Positions 20,980 to 32,789 of a stretch of 64,000 nt of DNA are shown here, in pieces. Position numbers and translations under genes: made by a program. Numbering within the stretch: position 1 is the stretch's first letter; every line of letters starts with the position of its first letter. Origin of the DNA: Trichaptum fuscoviolaceum. Taxonomy: Eukaryota > Basidiomycota > Agaricomycetes > Hymenochaetales > Trichaptaceae. Below the pieces are notes generated by a model, which was given only the letters and a program-made list of their open reading frames with translations, had not been told where the DNA came from and ran no database searches. The stretch covers positions 1,364,001 to 1,428,000 of the forward strand of contig CAJSYZ010000003.1 of NCBI GenBank assembly GCA_910574455.1. Direction: 5' to 3'.

Positions 20980-22656
20980 ATGGCGCCCTCTGTTCCTGCT
21001 CGACGCCGACGACACTCCGGGGCCTCAGAGATGCGCCAGTCCGACTTTCGCAAGAAACTCATCGCCCAAGCCCAGCAGCAGCCGCTCTCGCTCTCCTCCC
21101 ATCTCACCGCCTGCGCCTCCTTCCCGCCCCCAAGACCAAAGAGCACACCCGCAGACGACCGTGCCGCTCATATTGCGCTCGTCGACCTCAGCGCGCTCGG
21201 CGGCGACGACGACGCCGACGAGCAGTTCGCCATCGAGTCCGACGACTCCAGCTCCGAGGCCGCGAGCGAGCCGGAGGAGGGCACGAACGGCGCCGTCGCG
21301 CAGGTGAAGGAGCGGCCGACGAAGCCCCTTCCCAACGCCAAAGTCCGAAGTCAAAAAGACGAGGAAGAAAAAGAAAACGAAAACTCAAATACCACATCGC
21401 AATCCCCAGCAGCAGACACGCCCAAGATCCTTCTCCCGACACCGACACCCTCGCGCCCGTTGAGCAACCCATCGCTCGTGCCCGTCCAAGCCCGTGCTCC
21501 CACCTCCCGCAGCTCCCAGCGACGGCTCATCGTCGTCCTCGAACAGGCCTGCCTCGAGTCCTATCGAGTCTCCTCAGGCGGCGGCGGCGGCCCCAATGCA
21601 GGTGTCAACGGCGGTGGCAAGCACAGGAGAGGCGAGCGCGGTGGAGGCGAAGCCAAGTATGCTTTGCTCAACTGCGATGACCATCAAGGCATCCTCGCTA
21701 AGACCGGAAGGGACATTGCAGACGCACGGCCAGATATCACTCACCAGGTGCGTTCGTCGCTCAGCTTTTTTCTCGATTTTCTGCGGTTTCTTTGTGCGGT
21801 ACTCCTGTGCGTTCCAAGCGGACCTCAGCGTCTGGATACATGATCTGCTGTTTCTTCTGGAAACGTTGTCCCCTCATGCATTGTCCCTGCGTTAAGTGAC
21901 TCGTGCGGTAGGAGCTGCCGTGGAGAACGGACTTTGATGTCCGAACGAAAACATCCACGAGTTGCTTCGATTGACTGCGGGAGGATTGAGAATACCGAGA
22001 GGCGATTTCTCTATTCATTCTTTCCGAATTTAGCCCGTCCGTGTCATACCGTGCCTTTGCTTCTACCAATCCCAATCTCAAAGCACGATTTTGTGATGAC
22101 AAGCACTAACGTTCCCTCTATCCACAGTGTCTCCTTACCCTGCTCGACTCCCCACTCAACAAAGCAGGGCTGCTCCAGGTCTACATCCACACCGCCAAGG
22201 GCGTGCTCATCGAAGTGAACCCGTCCGTGCGTATCCCGCGCACCTTCAAGCGGTTCTCGGGGCTCATGGTCCAGCTGCTGCACAAGCTCTTCATCCGGGG
22301 CGTCAACGGGCCCGAGAAGCTGCTCAAGGTCATCAAGAACCCCGTCACGGCGCACTTCCCGCCCAACACCTACAAGCTCACGCTCTCCTCCGACGCCCCG
22401 ACCGTCCGCCTGAGCCAGTTCCTGCCGAAGCTGCCGGAGGAGCATAGTATTGCTGTGTTTGTGGGCGCGATGGCGCGTGGGCGGGATGACTTTGCGGACG
22501 CGGTCGTGGATGAGAAGATTAGTATCAGCAACTACGGTCTGAGTGCGAGTGTTGCTTGCGGGAAGGTGCGTAGCCGATCTTCTACCTGCCTATCATCAGG
22601 TACTAATTCTTCCTTAGTTCTGCTGCGCAGTCGAAGAGATGTGGGACATCGTCTGA
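20980..22656 (+). CDS. EMG1: Nep1/Emg1 18S rRNA pseudouridine methyltransferase
   Basis: Emg1 methylates N1 of a pseudouridine in 18S rRNA and is needed for small-subunit assembly in the nucleolus. The gene has three exons, 20980-21747, 22128-22565 and 22618-22656, giving about 414 residues. The first 170 residues are a Ser/Glu-rich, probably disordered extension. The SPOUT fold begins at [14 protein letters not shown] and contains [45 protein letters not shown] and FVGAMARG, the last being the methionine-cofactor loop with its knot. The end reads [18 protein letters not shown], split by the last intron. A Gly-rich insert (near 21580) interrupts the first strand region. It is a single-copy housekeeping gene between the two arms of the kinase array. 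Confidence 0.93.
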
Positions 22657-23397
22657 ATCCCTCCTCTTCTTTTCCTCTCTATCTCTTTCGTCGCTCACTC
22701 TTTTGCATATCATCTATCACCTCATCATCATAACACAATCTTGCATTTCAACCTGCACAACATAACATCTCTCGTGTCTGTTCTCTCGTGTCTGACTGTT
22801 TGTTCTCTGTTCTTTTGTGCCAACGACTTTTGTAACGATTATACGCCGAAAACATCAAGGTGGTGAGGAGGGAGGAAGGGGGCGGGGAACTGGGAGCGGA
22901 GGGCTGGCCTCGCCCGTCTTTTGGGATCAGTGGGGGAAAGAATATATACATAATTTGTAGCTTGTTAGTTTCAGTAAATAGTTATCAGTAGGATTAGGAT
23001 TAGATAGGAAACCAAAATCACCTCCCTGTCGCCGGGGCGGTGGAAATATATGGAGGGGGGACACAACTGGCCGTGCGACTCAACTCGCACCTCAGTGCCC
23101 ACCGTTGTCCCTCCTCTGTTTCACTCGACTGCCAAAATTGACCATTCATGCATAACTCCATGTGGGCAAGCGTGATCTATGCCAACAATTGCTTTAAGTG
23201 GGCCCGATGGTGGTGTCGTCCTGAGCGAAAACAAAATGAGAATAATCCACACTCGGAATCTGGAGATTTTCGTTGCGGATGGTACTTGTCAATCCTTTTG
23301 TTCAACAACTTATATACCGGCTGCATCATAATTCTTCTCCCATTCGCCTTTAAATTCCGCATTGATATCAATACATACGGTGAATTATAAATTAAAG
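22657..23397. other. Convergent intergenic region
   Basis: This interval separates the 3' ends of EMG1 and the formamidase gene. I see no gene. Pyrimidine-rich and AT-rich stretches near 22660-22990 probably form the EMG1 3' UTR. Confidence 0.45.
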
Positions 23398-24807
23398 CTA
23401 TTTGACAAAAATTGCCCTTGGCAGCATCATTCCAATCTGTTCGACAGTGTTCAGTTTCATTGCCATTTACAAAGAACACGAATGGTCGCCGGGTTGTGCT
23501 TACCACGTAGTTTGGCATATCGACCTGGTATTTAACCTGCAGTTTAGTGCAAGACATATTTTGGATATGATTAGACGCACCACTTCGTGCATGCGCAGAT
23601 CGCCCGCGACGCTGCAGAGCATGTACGCCGCGACGTTGTCCAGACCGTGTTCCGCTTGGAGGAAGGCGATCATGTGGCGGACGGCATCCCGAGTCGCCTC
23701 GCGTATATCTTAAGAAAACATAGATACAGTAGGTATTTGTACGGCGCTGGGGCAGGTTAGTTAGAGCAATACTACATACCATCTGAGACACCTGTCGTGC
23801 AGTAATATTCATCGCCGTTCTCCCCGTCGTGGGGTGTGCCATGAGCCTTGAAGTGCGGCGTCTTCACGTAGGGCTTATCCTTGAGCACAGTGAAACGCAA
23901 AGACACATTCATGGGCGTCTCGATCGCGGTCCCTACGACTCTTGAATATTGACGGGACGGGGAAGCTCAATATGGGTGGCTTACCACAAACCTCTTTGAT
24001 GGCAACGTTCATTAGATGGAACCTCCATGGTAGTATAGCGACTTACCTCCGTCGCCTTGTGCGGCGTGGCCGTCCTATAAGCATCGTTATGCCACTGGAG
24101 CAAAATATGTAAAGGAAGGCTTACGCCAACGCAGAATAAAGCTCCGGGAACTTCCACAGGTAGATAGAGGGTCGATCCTATTCCGACGTGTTTCGTGTCG
24201 ATATTTCCCTGTAAAGACATAAGGTCATCGAATACCCGTATTGCGACCGTCGTGGTGACCTACACCGGTGTTATAGGGCGGGATCGTTGAGAACGCGCCC
24301 GCAATGCCCCTCATCACGCCCATCTCCCCCGCAAACGGTCTAATCGGGATCCTGATGCCCTTCTCCTTGTCGAACCACGCATACCCCTCCGCCTTATTGA
24401 TCTCATACAGCTTCAGCGCCGGCTCCGGGTACTCGTCCGCGAGGAGCCCGAAGCCCGGGATCACGGCCGTCCAGCCCCAGTCGGCCGTCTCGATCGCGAG
24501 CACGTCGACTTGCAGCGTGTCGCCCGGCTCGGCGCCCTCGACGAAGACGGGCCCGCTCACCTGGTCGAGCTGCGCGAAGACGAGCGCGGAGATCGTTCCT
24601 GTGGTGGAGGCTGGTGTGATCTGACCATTTGACGCGTCCAGGCAGTCGAATGATACGGACTCTCCGGACTTGACTCGGAGGACCGGTGGGAGGCTGTAAA
24701 AGTGCGTTAAGTTGGATATGCGACAACTTGAAAGAGCTTGATGGAATCTCTGACCTGTTATCCCATGCGAGGGTTGTCTGGTTTCGCTTCACTGAGTGGA
24801 TGGACAT
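23398..24807 (-). CDS. Acetamidase/formamidase family protein
   Basis: The enzyme hydrolyses formamide or short amides to ammonia and the acid. It belongs to the FmdA/AmdA family, about 318 residues, which is normal. Nine exons fit: 24807-24755, 24693-24264, 24208-24125, 24074-24047, 23993-23985, 23932-23780, 23708-23581, 23536-23504, 23436-23398. Family landmarks are DTLQVDVLAIETADWGWT, PFAGEMGVM, TGGNIDTKHVGIGSTLYLPV, GALFCVGDGHAAQGDGEVCG and TPMNVSLRF. The metal-binding Asp and His of GGNID and GDGHAAQGDGE are kept. Exon 5 has only nine bases (AGGTTTGTG) and codes part of GEVCGT; without it the frame breaks. The C-terminus is short (IGMMLPRAIFVK). Formamide or acetamide as substrate is inferred from the family. 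Confidence 0.9.
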
Positions 24808-25450
24808 GGAGGAGATGCAGAGCGTCCGTCCTGTTGCGTGGGTGTCCTTTATCTACGCCGAGATGCTAGACTTGGGTCTAGAGATAGATATTTCAGGCTC
24901 ATCCATATATACTCGACGAGCTATCGCCCTCTCCGGTCACTGTCCATCCCACACCCTAACGAGCCGCATGGCTTCCCCTTCGAGGTGGGCCAAGTGTGAG
25001 TATAGTGAAATATTCTTAGAGCAAGTGTCTGTAGAGCATCAGAGCTTGGGTCCAGGGAGCAGTCAGGCCACCAACTTGCACTTGAACTTGAATCTTGATC
25101 AAGAGCAGATTGCGTTGACTGCTCAGAGGCGTTATCTACACTCAGCCAAGCCGAAGCAAGCCGAGCTTGAAGGTTAAGAGTTAAAGTCTCAGATAGGTCC
25201 TGAAACTCTTCCAGATAATAACAAAGAGAATAGAAGAGTCGTTGAGAAGTAAGACTTGGGAGAGCCTTTTCAGCGGTCCAGATGCTTTCCCACACTACTA
25301 CAACTTGAACGAAGTATTGGGACCGCCAGTGGTACCGTGCGTCCGGTATAACTTGAATATAAGTAATGTCTTTCGGTCTCGGTATACTAAGCATGTACTC
25401 ATATACAGATACCAGACAGGATCTAAAACTGGAAAAGCTACATTGTGTGC
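24808..25450. other. Intergenic, no gene seen
   Basis: This stretch lies upstream of the formamidase gene and downstream of the kinase relic E. Frames at 24686-25177 (+) and 24921-25454 (-) overlap each other and lack motifs. The first 200 bases should hold the formamidase promoter. Confidence 0.4.
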
Positions 25451-26230
25451 TCATCTATCAATATATGCCAATAAGAGCTCCACGCTCTGGCAAACACCCT
25501 GCAGTGCGTAGCCATGCCAGGCGACTTCCCAATATCTTACCTCCTCCTCTTCACTCAGCCACCCGCCCTGTGCACTGATCGCCGAGCACACCCGTACGAA
25601 GTCCTGATACATCGCACTAATCTCCCAGATTTTTCGATGCCAGTCTCTGATCAATAAATTCATGACGGGCTCGGGCCATAAACGAGATCGGTATGATGAT
25701 AGTGCATATGACCTGTTGCCGAGCTCGAACCTATCTCCTAGGACGCGATCTTCCGTAGAATGGGGTTCCGCGTTCTTGAATATCGCATACAAAGTCACCC
25801 AAAAAAATGACTCGATGTCATCAGTCGGTGACTGGATATAGTCTTTCAAATCGTTGTATGGTCGTAAGTTCTCTGCCAGAAACAACTCCGATCCCGGTCT
25901 TGCTGAGGGATGATGGACTCGGACATGGAATGGAAGCTTACCGACCGCTCTCTGCTTGAGACTTCTTTTTCCTTGCCCCAATCGCTGACCAAAGTCTTCC
26001 AATTTTTTGCCATGTCTCCGTCTATAATATGTAAACGCCTCGCAAGACGTGCCTATTTGAGTAGTTCCTCCAGTTTCGTCGCCCAGCTTACAGCGTCAGG
26101 TATGAGCATAAGTCCAGTCTGCTTGAAGTCCGATTGCTTCAACTTGTCATTCAGCATTTGCATGTTCACTCCTGCAAGCGACTCTTTGAAGTTAGCGGTT
26201 AATTGGAATTATGTACATCGTTGTAATTAA
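25451..26230 (-). pseudogene. FunK1 relic E, C-terminal half
   Basis: The minus strand codes most of the kinase C-lobe. From 26230 it reads ANFKESLAG, MQMLNDKLKQ and LMLIPDAVSWATKLEELL, then a disruption near 26040 before IIDGDMAKNW. After that come SELFLAENL, YIQSPTDDIESFFWVTLYAI and WHGYALQGVCQS to the stop. The HRD catalytic loop and everything before it are missing: the homology stops at about 26215 and runs into a flank (ACATCGTTGT...GAAACCACAGG) that also precedes truncated kinase G. Its closest relative is kinase C, directly upstream. A full product is impossible. Confidence 0.75.
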
Positions 26231-26558
26231 ACAGTGCCGAAACCACAGGTTACGGCCATAATCGACACTCATACACAAATATATGGCAAGGGGGGCTAGA
26301 CGGCCACAGATACACCATGAATTATCTAGCTAGTACCAAGTATACGCGGAGTACGTTGAATGGAACGCAAGATGACTGCACTACTAGCAAGTGCTGCCTT
26401 CACAAGTCCTCACGTGTCGCCCAAGCAGCCATTAGAAAATGAGAAAAGGTATCTCATCCACTCTAATTACTCATACATACAGTATATCAAACAGTCTAAT
26501 ATATACAGTAGTAGTAGTAGAACATTATACGCCGGATAAAGCTGCATCCATCGTGCGT
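26231..26558. other. Intergenic between relic E and FunK1 C
   Basis: No gene. The first 60 bases repeat a flank also found near 39884-39950, 38190 and 30660. An AGTAGTAGTAGT microsatellite lies near 26507. Confidence 0.45.
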
Positions 26559-29281
26559 TCAACTATCAATATATGCAAATATGCACTCCAAACTCTCGCA
26601 TACACCCTGCAATGCGTAGCCATGCCAAGCGGCTTCCCAATATTTTGCCTCCTCCTCTTCACTCAGCCATCCCTTGTTCCCACTAATCGCCGAGCACACC
26701 TGTGCAAAGCCCAGATACATTCCACCAAAGTCCATGATTTTTTGATGCCACTTTCTCATCAATAAGTTCATGACAGGCTCGGGCCATAGTACGCGCTTGT
26801 TGTACGATATTAGTGCTTCCGACCTAAAGCCGAGCTCGAACTTGTCTCCTAAATCACGGTCTTGTTGCACACAATCCACATTCCTGAGTATCGCATACAA
26901 AGTTACCCAAAAAAATGACTCGATGTCATCAGCTGGTGACTGGATGTAGTCTTTCAATTCATCGCTTAGTAGATTGTCTGCCATAAACAACTCCGTTCCC
27001 TGGGGGAAATCAGTTACTTGCGGACTTGTTGAGGATTGATAGATACTTACCGACCGTTCTCTCCTAGAGACTTCTTTTTCCTTGCGCCAATTGCTGAATA
27101 AGGTCTTCCAATTCTTTGCCATGTCTCCATCTATGATGAACGCCACGCAAGTCGTGTCCACATTGTGCGCAGCGAGTAGCTCCTCCAGTTTTGTCGCCCA
27201 GCTTGCAGCGTCAGGTATGAGCACAAGGTTAGTACGCTTCAAGCCCAACTGCTCCAATTTGTCATTCAGCATCTGCATGGTCACTCCTCCAAGCGACGCT
27301 TTAAAGTCAGCGGTCATTTGGAAAGGCTCTCTTTCTTCCGGATTTTCTTCGAAAGCCAAAACATTTCCTATGCTGACGTCCCTGTGCAAAAAGCCGTACT
27401 GGTAAACATTGAGCCATCCTATGAAATCATTAGTCTTGCCCTACTGTACCATGATACTGAACTCACCTAGCATAGAATGCGCAACACAAGTAGCCAAATC
27501 CTTTCCAGGCTTGACGTTGAGAAATGACTTTCCTAGTGACGTCATCTCAATCAGAACACGAGTTCGAGGTTCTGGTAAATTGCCATTGTAAGCCCGAAAA
27601 ATTTTATAATGATGTGCTTCAGCATCCTCATCCTTTGGAAGGTATATCGACGTCGATTGCATTTGTCCGGTCGAGTAACACGCTTTGTACGCCGCTCGTA
27701 GTATGGCAACACCAAATTTATTGCCGCCGAATGACAGTGATTCGCTTTCAATATTTGCACGAAATGTGAAAGCAAAATACTCTTTCACAACCTCTCTAGG
27801 AGATTTATCGACATCCGAAAAGTTCTGATCTGCTCGCAAGGAATAAATCGGAGGTTCTCTAGCCTTGATCGGAAAGCAAAAATTGCTTGGGACGATCCTT
27901 TGCTCTATCATGGGACGGAATGAGTATTCTCGCTAATGATGACGAGCGTCACAACTTACCGGTCTCTTCTGGAGGACAATCTAGGGAATAACAATCATCG
28001 TGAATATAAGCTGAGGTAAAAAGAGAGAAGAAGGCATGATCACAAACCTAGTGAGTCCTCGTTGATTGTGTTCAATTTCGAAGGCCCTCCGTTTGTTCTT
28101 CGTTTGGACGACTTCGAACCTCTTCCATCCCCACTAGTTGATTTTCTCTTCTTCACAATCACAGATGTTGAGTCGCTGTGCGGAATAACTGAGAAGAGTT
28201 CGGGAGTGCCGCTGCTTTTCAGTTCGACCTTGTTGACGATTGTTGCACGTCCTCGAACGCATGACGTGTGATGCAGTCTCCCTTTCTCGGAGATGTACCA
28301 AGTTGTGCCACCCAAATTATACGAGTTGTTGTTATTCGAGTCCGAGAAGCCAGCATCTCGCCTGTCCTTCCAGATCATGATAGTCATGAAGATCTTCAAG
28401 AAGTCCAGTCTGTCGTCTTTCTCCGTGAGTACAAGTTCTCGAGACGCGGTAAGACCACTCCGATGAAAGATTATGAAGCGTGCCTCACTGGCCTTGTGAT
28501 TGAACGCAATCGTAAGGACGAATAAACGTGAGGGACACGCGTCGAATTGACAACGTGCGTAGGTCGCAAGTTGAGAGACCATTTCAGGCCAATCATCCTT
28601 CAGTTCACAAACAAGAGTAATTTGTCTGCTTTCGTCGTTCGGTTTGCACCACCAAAGTCTTTCCTTTTTCTTCTTCTCTTTGTCCTTCTTACGCCAACCG
28701 TCCGTCTCCTCCAATACAAGGTCCGGTTTCAGATTCCCTGACCCTTTCGCTACGTCCAGCGTCTTTCTGTCATTGGTGTCGAAAAAAAGGATGTTCTGAA
28801 ATAGGTATGTCGGCTTATTCTTGCGTGCGTTACGTGCGTTAGGAGATTTGCGAGGGATGGGAATGTTGCGTGCATTGCGACATGTTTCAATGATCCGGTT
28901 GAGAAACTTTTCCATGGGCGTATAGTAGGTAGGTTCTTGTTGTGACGGAGTTCCATCGGCATCGTTCGTTGCTTTAGTCCAGGATCGAGAGCCAGGGCCA
29001 TTATAATTGCGCAAGAGTGTAACTTTGGCTCGTTCATAGACCTCCCGAAACTCTTCGGAGTCGGTGTAGCAGTCGAAGTGCTCTAAGTAAATATTCGCTT
29101 CTGGGTTGTCTGGATCGCGCGGAGTCTTTGGAGAGAGCATTCTGATGAATACGTCGGTAGGAAACTGCCATGTCTGCGAGCCCAACTCCTCCCGCATCAC
29201 CACCTTTAGAACCTTTTGATCAGAGCCTGGCTTGTTGTTTTTACTAGACCCCCGCAAAGGCGTTGATGTGACATGAGACAT
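26559..29281 (-). CDS. FunK1-type fungal protein kinase C
   Basis: This minus-strand kinase of about 833 residues has exons 29281-28048, 27980-27960, 27904-27467, 27418-27051 and 26999-26559. The start MSHVTS matches copy B. The central cassette (YFQNILFFD-like region, WWCKPNDESRQITLVCELKDDW) is type 1, as in copy A. From mid-exon 3 it is again like B: STGQMQSTSIYLPKDEDA, then SLGKSFLNVKPGKD. Catalytic motifs HRDVSIGN and IDGDMAKNW and the SPADDIESFFWV signature are present. The Lys/Arg-rich insert RKKDKEKKKKERL in the central part is unique to this copy. No frame break is seen. The role is unknown beyond family membership. Confidence 0.85.
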
Positions 29282-29599
29282 AGTTGAGGAAAGCCAGAGG
29301 AAAAGGGTGACGGTGATGGTGATGGTGATGGCTAAAGAGAGAGATGGGAGACAAACTGCGCTCAGGTAACATGTTACAACAGACGTCTGAACCACAAACC
29401 GATCGCGTAGTAACGCGTGCCAGTGGCAGGCTGCACGTGACGTGACTCCGAGTCACTGAGCGTCAACTTGAACTTGAACAATGCCAGTGTGTACTCGATT
29501 ACATAATACTAAATCGCAAAGTCTATTGTACCGTGACACAGCTGCCATTGTTCGTTCATCCTCGATTCCAAGACATACTGGGTTAAGCTAGCGAACTCG
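29282..29599 (-). promoter_or_regulatory. Upstream region of FunK1 C
   Basis: A GATGGT repeat at about 29308-29330 is the reverse strand of the ACCATC leader repeat of copy B. Further out, GTCTATTGTACC near 29520 is a shortened form of the block shared by units A, B and D. The region also faces the SCO1 pseudogene. Confidence 0.4.
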
Positions 29600-30470
29600 G
29601 GTCGAATTTTTAGTTCTTCGTCGAGCACGAAAGAAGACCCGCCGCAAGAAACAAAGAAGGCTCGCATGTACCGCCAACGCACTGGCAGCAGACGGCGGGA
29701 AGCGCAAGAAATAGGGCGGCTGTCGGGGTGAGATAAGTTGTATGTACATGTCTGTCCGGAATGGACTACTTGACAGGTGTTCACACCCATGGCGGCTGTA
29801 GTTTTCGAATTGTTGTTCCTCTTTAATCACGAGAAACAGAAGTTGCTGGAACAGAAGAGTAAGTCAGTCACACATGCTCAGGACTTGACTCTTGTACATA
29901 GCTAAGAATTCCCTCTAGGGAAAGAGCTCGAGTCTCGTAAACGGGGCAAGGCGGCCGTCGGTGGACCATTCTCTTTGACAACTCATGACGGGCCGACATT
30001 TACCGAAAAAAACCCTCTGAAAGTGGAGTCTTGACGACCTCATATGTCCCGAAGAGCTTGGCAAAATGACGAAGGACATTGGGAAACTAGGTGCGCTGCA
30101 CTCGGAATATTGCATTTGTCTTGATCGACTGATTAATTTACTGACTAATGGACAAAGAACTCGGACCTCTAACTCAACCCGTTTTCGCCTCCGTCGACCC
30201 CGCACAAGGCCCCCTTCGCCATCCGATCTTATCTTTCCGATTTTCATCCTAGGCTGGTCAGTCTGACGGGAGTAGACTATGCAATTAAGGTAACATGCAA
30301 GACATGTCGTGTGTATTTTCTCGACACCGAAGGACACAAAGCCGGATGGGGATTATCTTGTTGACCATTTTGATGGACCCTACCGGGGAGTTTGTGGATG
30401 CCTTCAGGGAGCATATATCTCGATGGTGTCAAACGAACATCTCTATGCGAAAGACCGTGGAGATACATGT
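29600..30470 (+). pseudogene. SCO1-like pseudogene, unit C
   Basis: Plus-strand pieces include FNHEKQKLLEQKSKSVTHA (after the membrane anchor), KAAVGGPFSLTTHDGPTFTEK, CPEELGKMTKDIGKLGALHSE, PRLVSLTGVDYAIKVTCKTC, and GDYLVDHF near 30345. The W-S-L-Y-F-G-F block and its copper-binding CxxxC are damaged by deletion and frameshift near 30030. The His of the VDH copper ligand is kept, but the strand after it is lost. It is divergent to kinase C and aligns along its length with unit D. Confidence 0.75.
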
Positions 30471-30539
30471 TGAGCTAGCGTTGTCAATAACGTGTGAGTA
30501 GTAATATTGGCTGAATTGATTGGAGACTCACTTAAAACG

Positions 30540-30620
30540 GCATGTAGATCCTGGTCACCATCCTTTCGAGGATGACAGTCAGTTAACGAATACTCAGCCA
30601 AGGATATGCAGAGTAGTTCT
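30540..30620 (-). pseudogene. Short FunK1 fragment
   Basis: Minus-strand bases resemble the exon that begins the truncated kinases F and G (the coding region for NCRSGKDLVTKVAHAML), with stops in frame. An equivalent fragment sits at 38030-38126 in unit D, also directly after the SCO1 remnant. Confidence 0.45.
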
Positions 30621-31118
30621 GAGATCGAAAAGAAGCTCTGTAAGGCTCATAACACAAAATCGATGTGATTGAACACAGTGTCAGAGAATACAGGATACAA
30701 CCAAAACCATTTCTATGGAACCAAGCTTCCCTAACCGAAGACCTCAACAATATGCGATTACACTAGCTTCGAGTGTACTCAAAGCAAGCTCAACAACCAG
30801 AACTGTTGATTGCGGAAAGTTTACGCAGAAATGGACTGCAACTGAAAGAGAGTTGGTGTGTTATACGCATGATGAGCATTGCTAGGAGGGTGTCCCAAGT
30901 AGCCTTTGCACAGGAATCTGGACTCATAAGCAAATCGCTTGTGTCGTGTAGTTGCGACGACACTACACTCACGACTGGCTTGTGGTGAATCAGAAGACTT
31001 CGAAAGACGAGTTTTGCTCTATTTATCGACATCTGCTGTGCAGCGTTCCATTATGTCCAAACAACTATATAAATATATAAATATAACATACGGACTGATG
31101 TATGGAAGTTATATGAGA
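30621..31118. other. Repeated flank, no gene
   Basis: The stretch 30660-31000 aligns by eye with 38180-38560. Shared words are AAGCTTCCCTAACCGAAGACC, GAGTGTACTC and AAGCTCAACAACC. It is the common upstream flank of the short kinase fragment. No open frame is worth calling. Confidence 0.5.
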
Positions 31119-32142
31119 CTATATTTTGCTTTTGTCAATGTACTTGAATATGAGCTCCAAAGACTCGCATACGCCTTGCAGTGCATAGCCATGCCAAGCC
31201 GCCTTGCAAAACTGGGCCTCCTCCTCTTCATTCTCCCAGCCGTTCTTCTTCCCACTGATCATCGAAAACGCTTCTACAAGGGCAGAATAGTCCGCGGCTA
31301 AGTCCGATATAACTATACGCCATTTGCGCATCAAGAGATTCATGCCTGACTGGAATAGACCCCCTGAGCTGAAATTACGCAGCGTTTCTTCCCTTTTGTC
31401 GGACTCGAAGTCTTCTGCCCACATCTTTTCTCTCGGCGAAGGGCCTAGAATAGTGTTGTTAAGCTTCGCAAATAGAGTAACCCATAGGAAAGATTCGACG
31501 TCGTCGATGGGAGATTGGATGTACTCGTTGTTTGTTCTATCAACCAGGTTGCCTGACATAAACAGTTCTGTACCCTGGGAGATATCAGCTCATCACTCAG
31601 TCGCAGAGGTTGAAATTCTTAAGCTTAAAAACTTACCGACCGCTCACTTTTTGTTAACTCCTTTTCCTCGCGCCAATGCTCAAACAAATATTTCCAGTTC
31701 TTTGCCATGTCTCCGTCTATGATGAACGCCACGCAAGACGTGCCTATTTTGTGCGACACGAGCAATTGTTCCAGTTTCGTCGCCCAGCGCCCAGCGTCAG
31801 GTATGAGCATATGGTCAGTCTGCTTGAAGCCCAATTGCTTCAACTTGTCATTCAGCATCTGCATGGTTACTTCGGCGAGGGATGCTTTGAAGTCATCGGT
31901 CAATTGGAAACGTTCTCTTTCTTCCAAATTTTCGAATGCTAGGATATTCCCTATGCTAATATCTCTGTGCAAAAAGCCATGCTGATACATGTTAAGCCAG
32001 CCTTGTTCAGAACATGTACATAAGTGACGAAATTAGCTAGATTATTTGGACACTCACCTAGCATAGCATGAGCGATCTTAGTCGCTAGATCCTTTCCCGG
32101 ACGACAGTCTGTCAGCGACTTCACGGAAGAGGTCATATTCAT
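31119..32142 (-). CDS. N-lobe-less FunK1-like protein F
   Basis: Three exons (32142-32058, 32001-31637, 31574-31119) give an uninterrupted frame of about 301 residues. It begins just before KDLATKIAHAML and lacks the FunK1 N-terminal region and the ATP-binding N-lobe with its lysine. The C-lobe is well kept: HRDISIGN, IDGDMAKNW and SPIDDVESFLWV, then WHGYALQGVC. Such a protein should not bind ATP as a normal kinase, so it may be a non-catalytic regulator or simply an early-stage pseudogene. Its start and layout agree with copy G at 38.8 kb, which argues for a shared truncated ancestor. The upstream flank contains GGTTGAACCACAG, as in G. Confidence 0.6.
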
Positions 32143-32789
32143 AGGTGTTTAGAGAAGTCCCAGATATAGTTCAAGAATCAAGTGGTTGAACCACAGCCTA
32201 GGACCGCACTTGGCAGTCACGCACAAGCTGATATCCATGAGGGCTAAGCGACCACAATACCATGCAAGATATGCAGCTCGTACATAATGTTGTACCAAGT
32301 GTTAATGCAGAAAGCCGTGATTCCACTTTCAACTTCAGACAGTCTCTTCCACCGGCGTGGGAGTGTTTGGATACTAGTACAACTTACCAGTACAAAGTGT
32401 ACTGAGACTGCAAGTACGATTCCGGCACCGCTGGTTTCTTTCCCGCATTCCACTATTTGCCAAGCTTCAAGTTTTTCAGGTATATTCATGGCTGGAAGCA
32501 CCGCAAACTGTTTCATTCAAGTTGTGTGACAAGTTCCCCAACGTACGGTATTTACTCGCCTGTTTTGAAAGTCAATGCAGCTGAAGACGAGATTAAAGTA
32601 CTATCACATCTTGACACACCTTTAAACTCGCATTACTCCTCGGAAAATTTGCGCGACATTGTGTCCCACCAGACTTCATGACGCTGTCCGTAAATCTCAA
32701 GTGTGGCCAGAGTCTGGCTTTGGACCTGTTCAACCACAAGTATGTGGTGTTCGACCTTTTGTCGGGTTGGACTTCTCTTCAATGCCACA
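32143..32789. other. Intergenic, head-to-head with kinase relic H
   Basis: This interval lies between short kinase F (minus) and relic H (plus). No gene. Parts echo the truncated-kinase flank (for example TTGAACCACAGCC near 32190). On the H side, bases from 32740 begin to resemble the truncated-kinase 5' exon. Confidence 0.4.

Noticed and set aside
22148..22447. Open frames in all phases over EMG1 exon 2
   Set aside because: GC-rich shadows; only the frame with [15 protein letters not shown] matches a known family.
23177..23842. 221-codon minus-strand frame across the formamidase 3' end
   Set aside because: It reads through three good introns of the formamidase gene in the wrong frame; the spliced model restores all family motifs.
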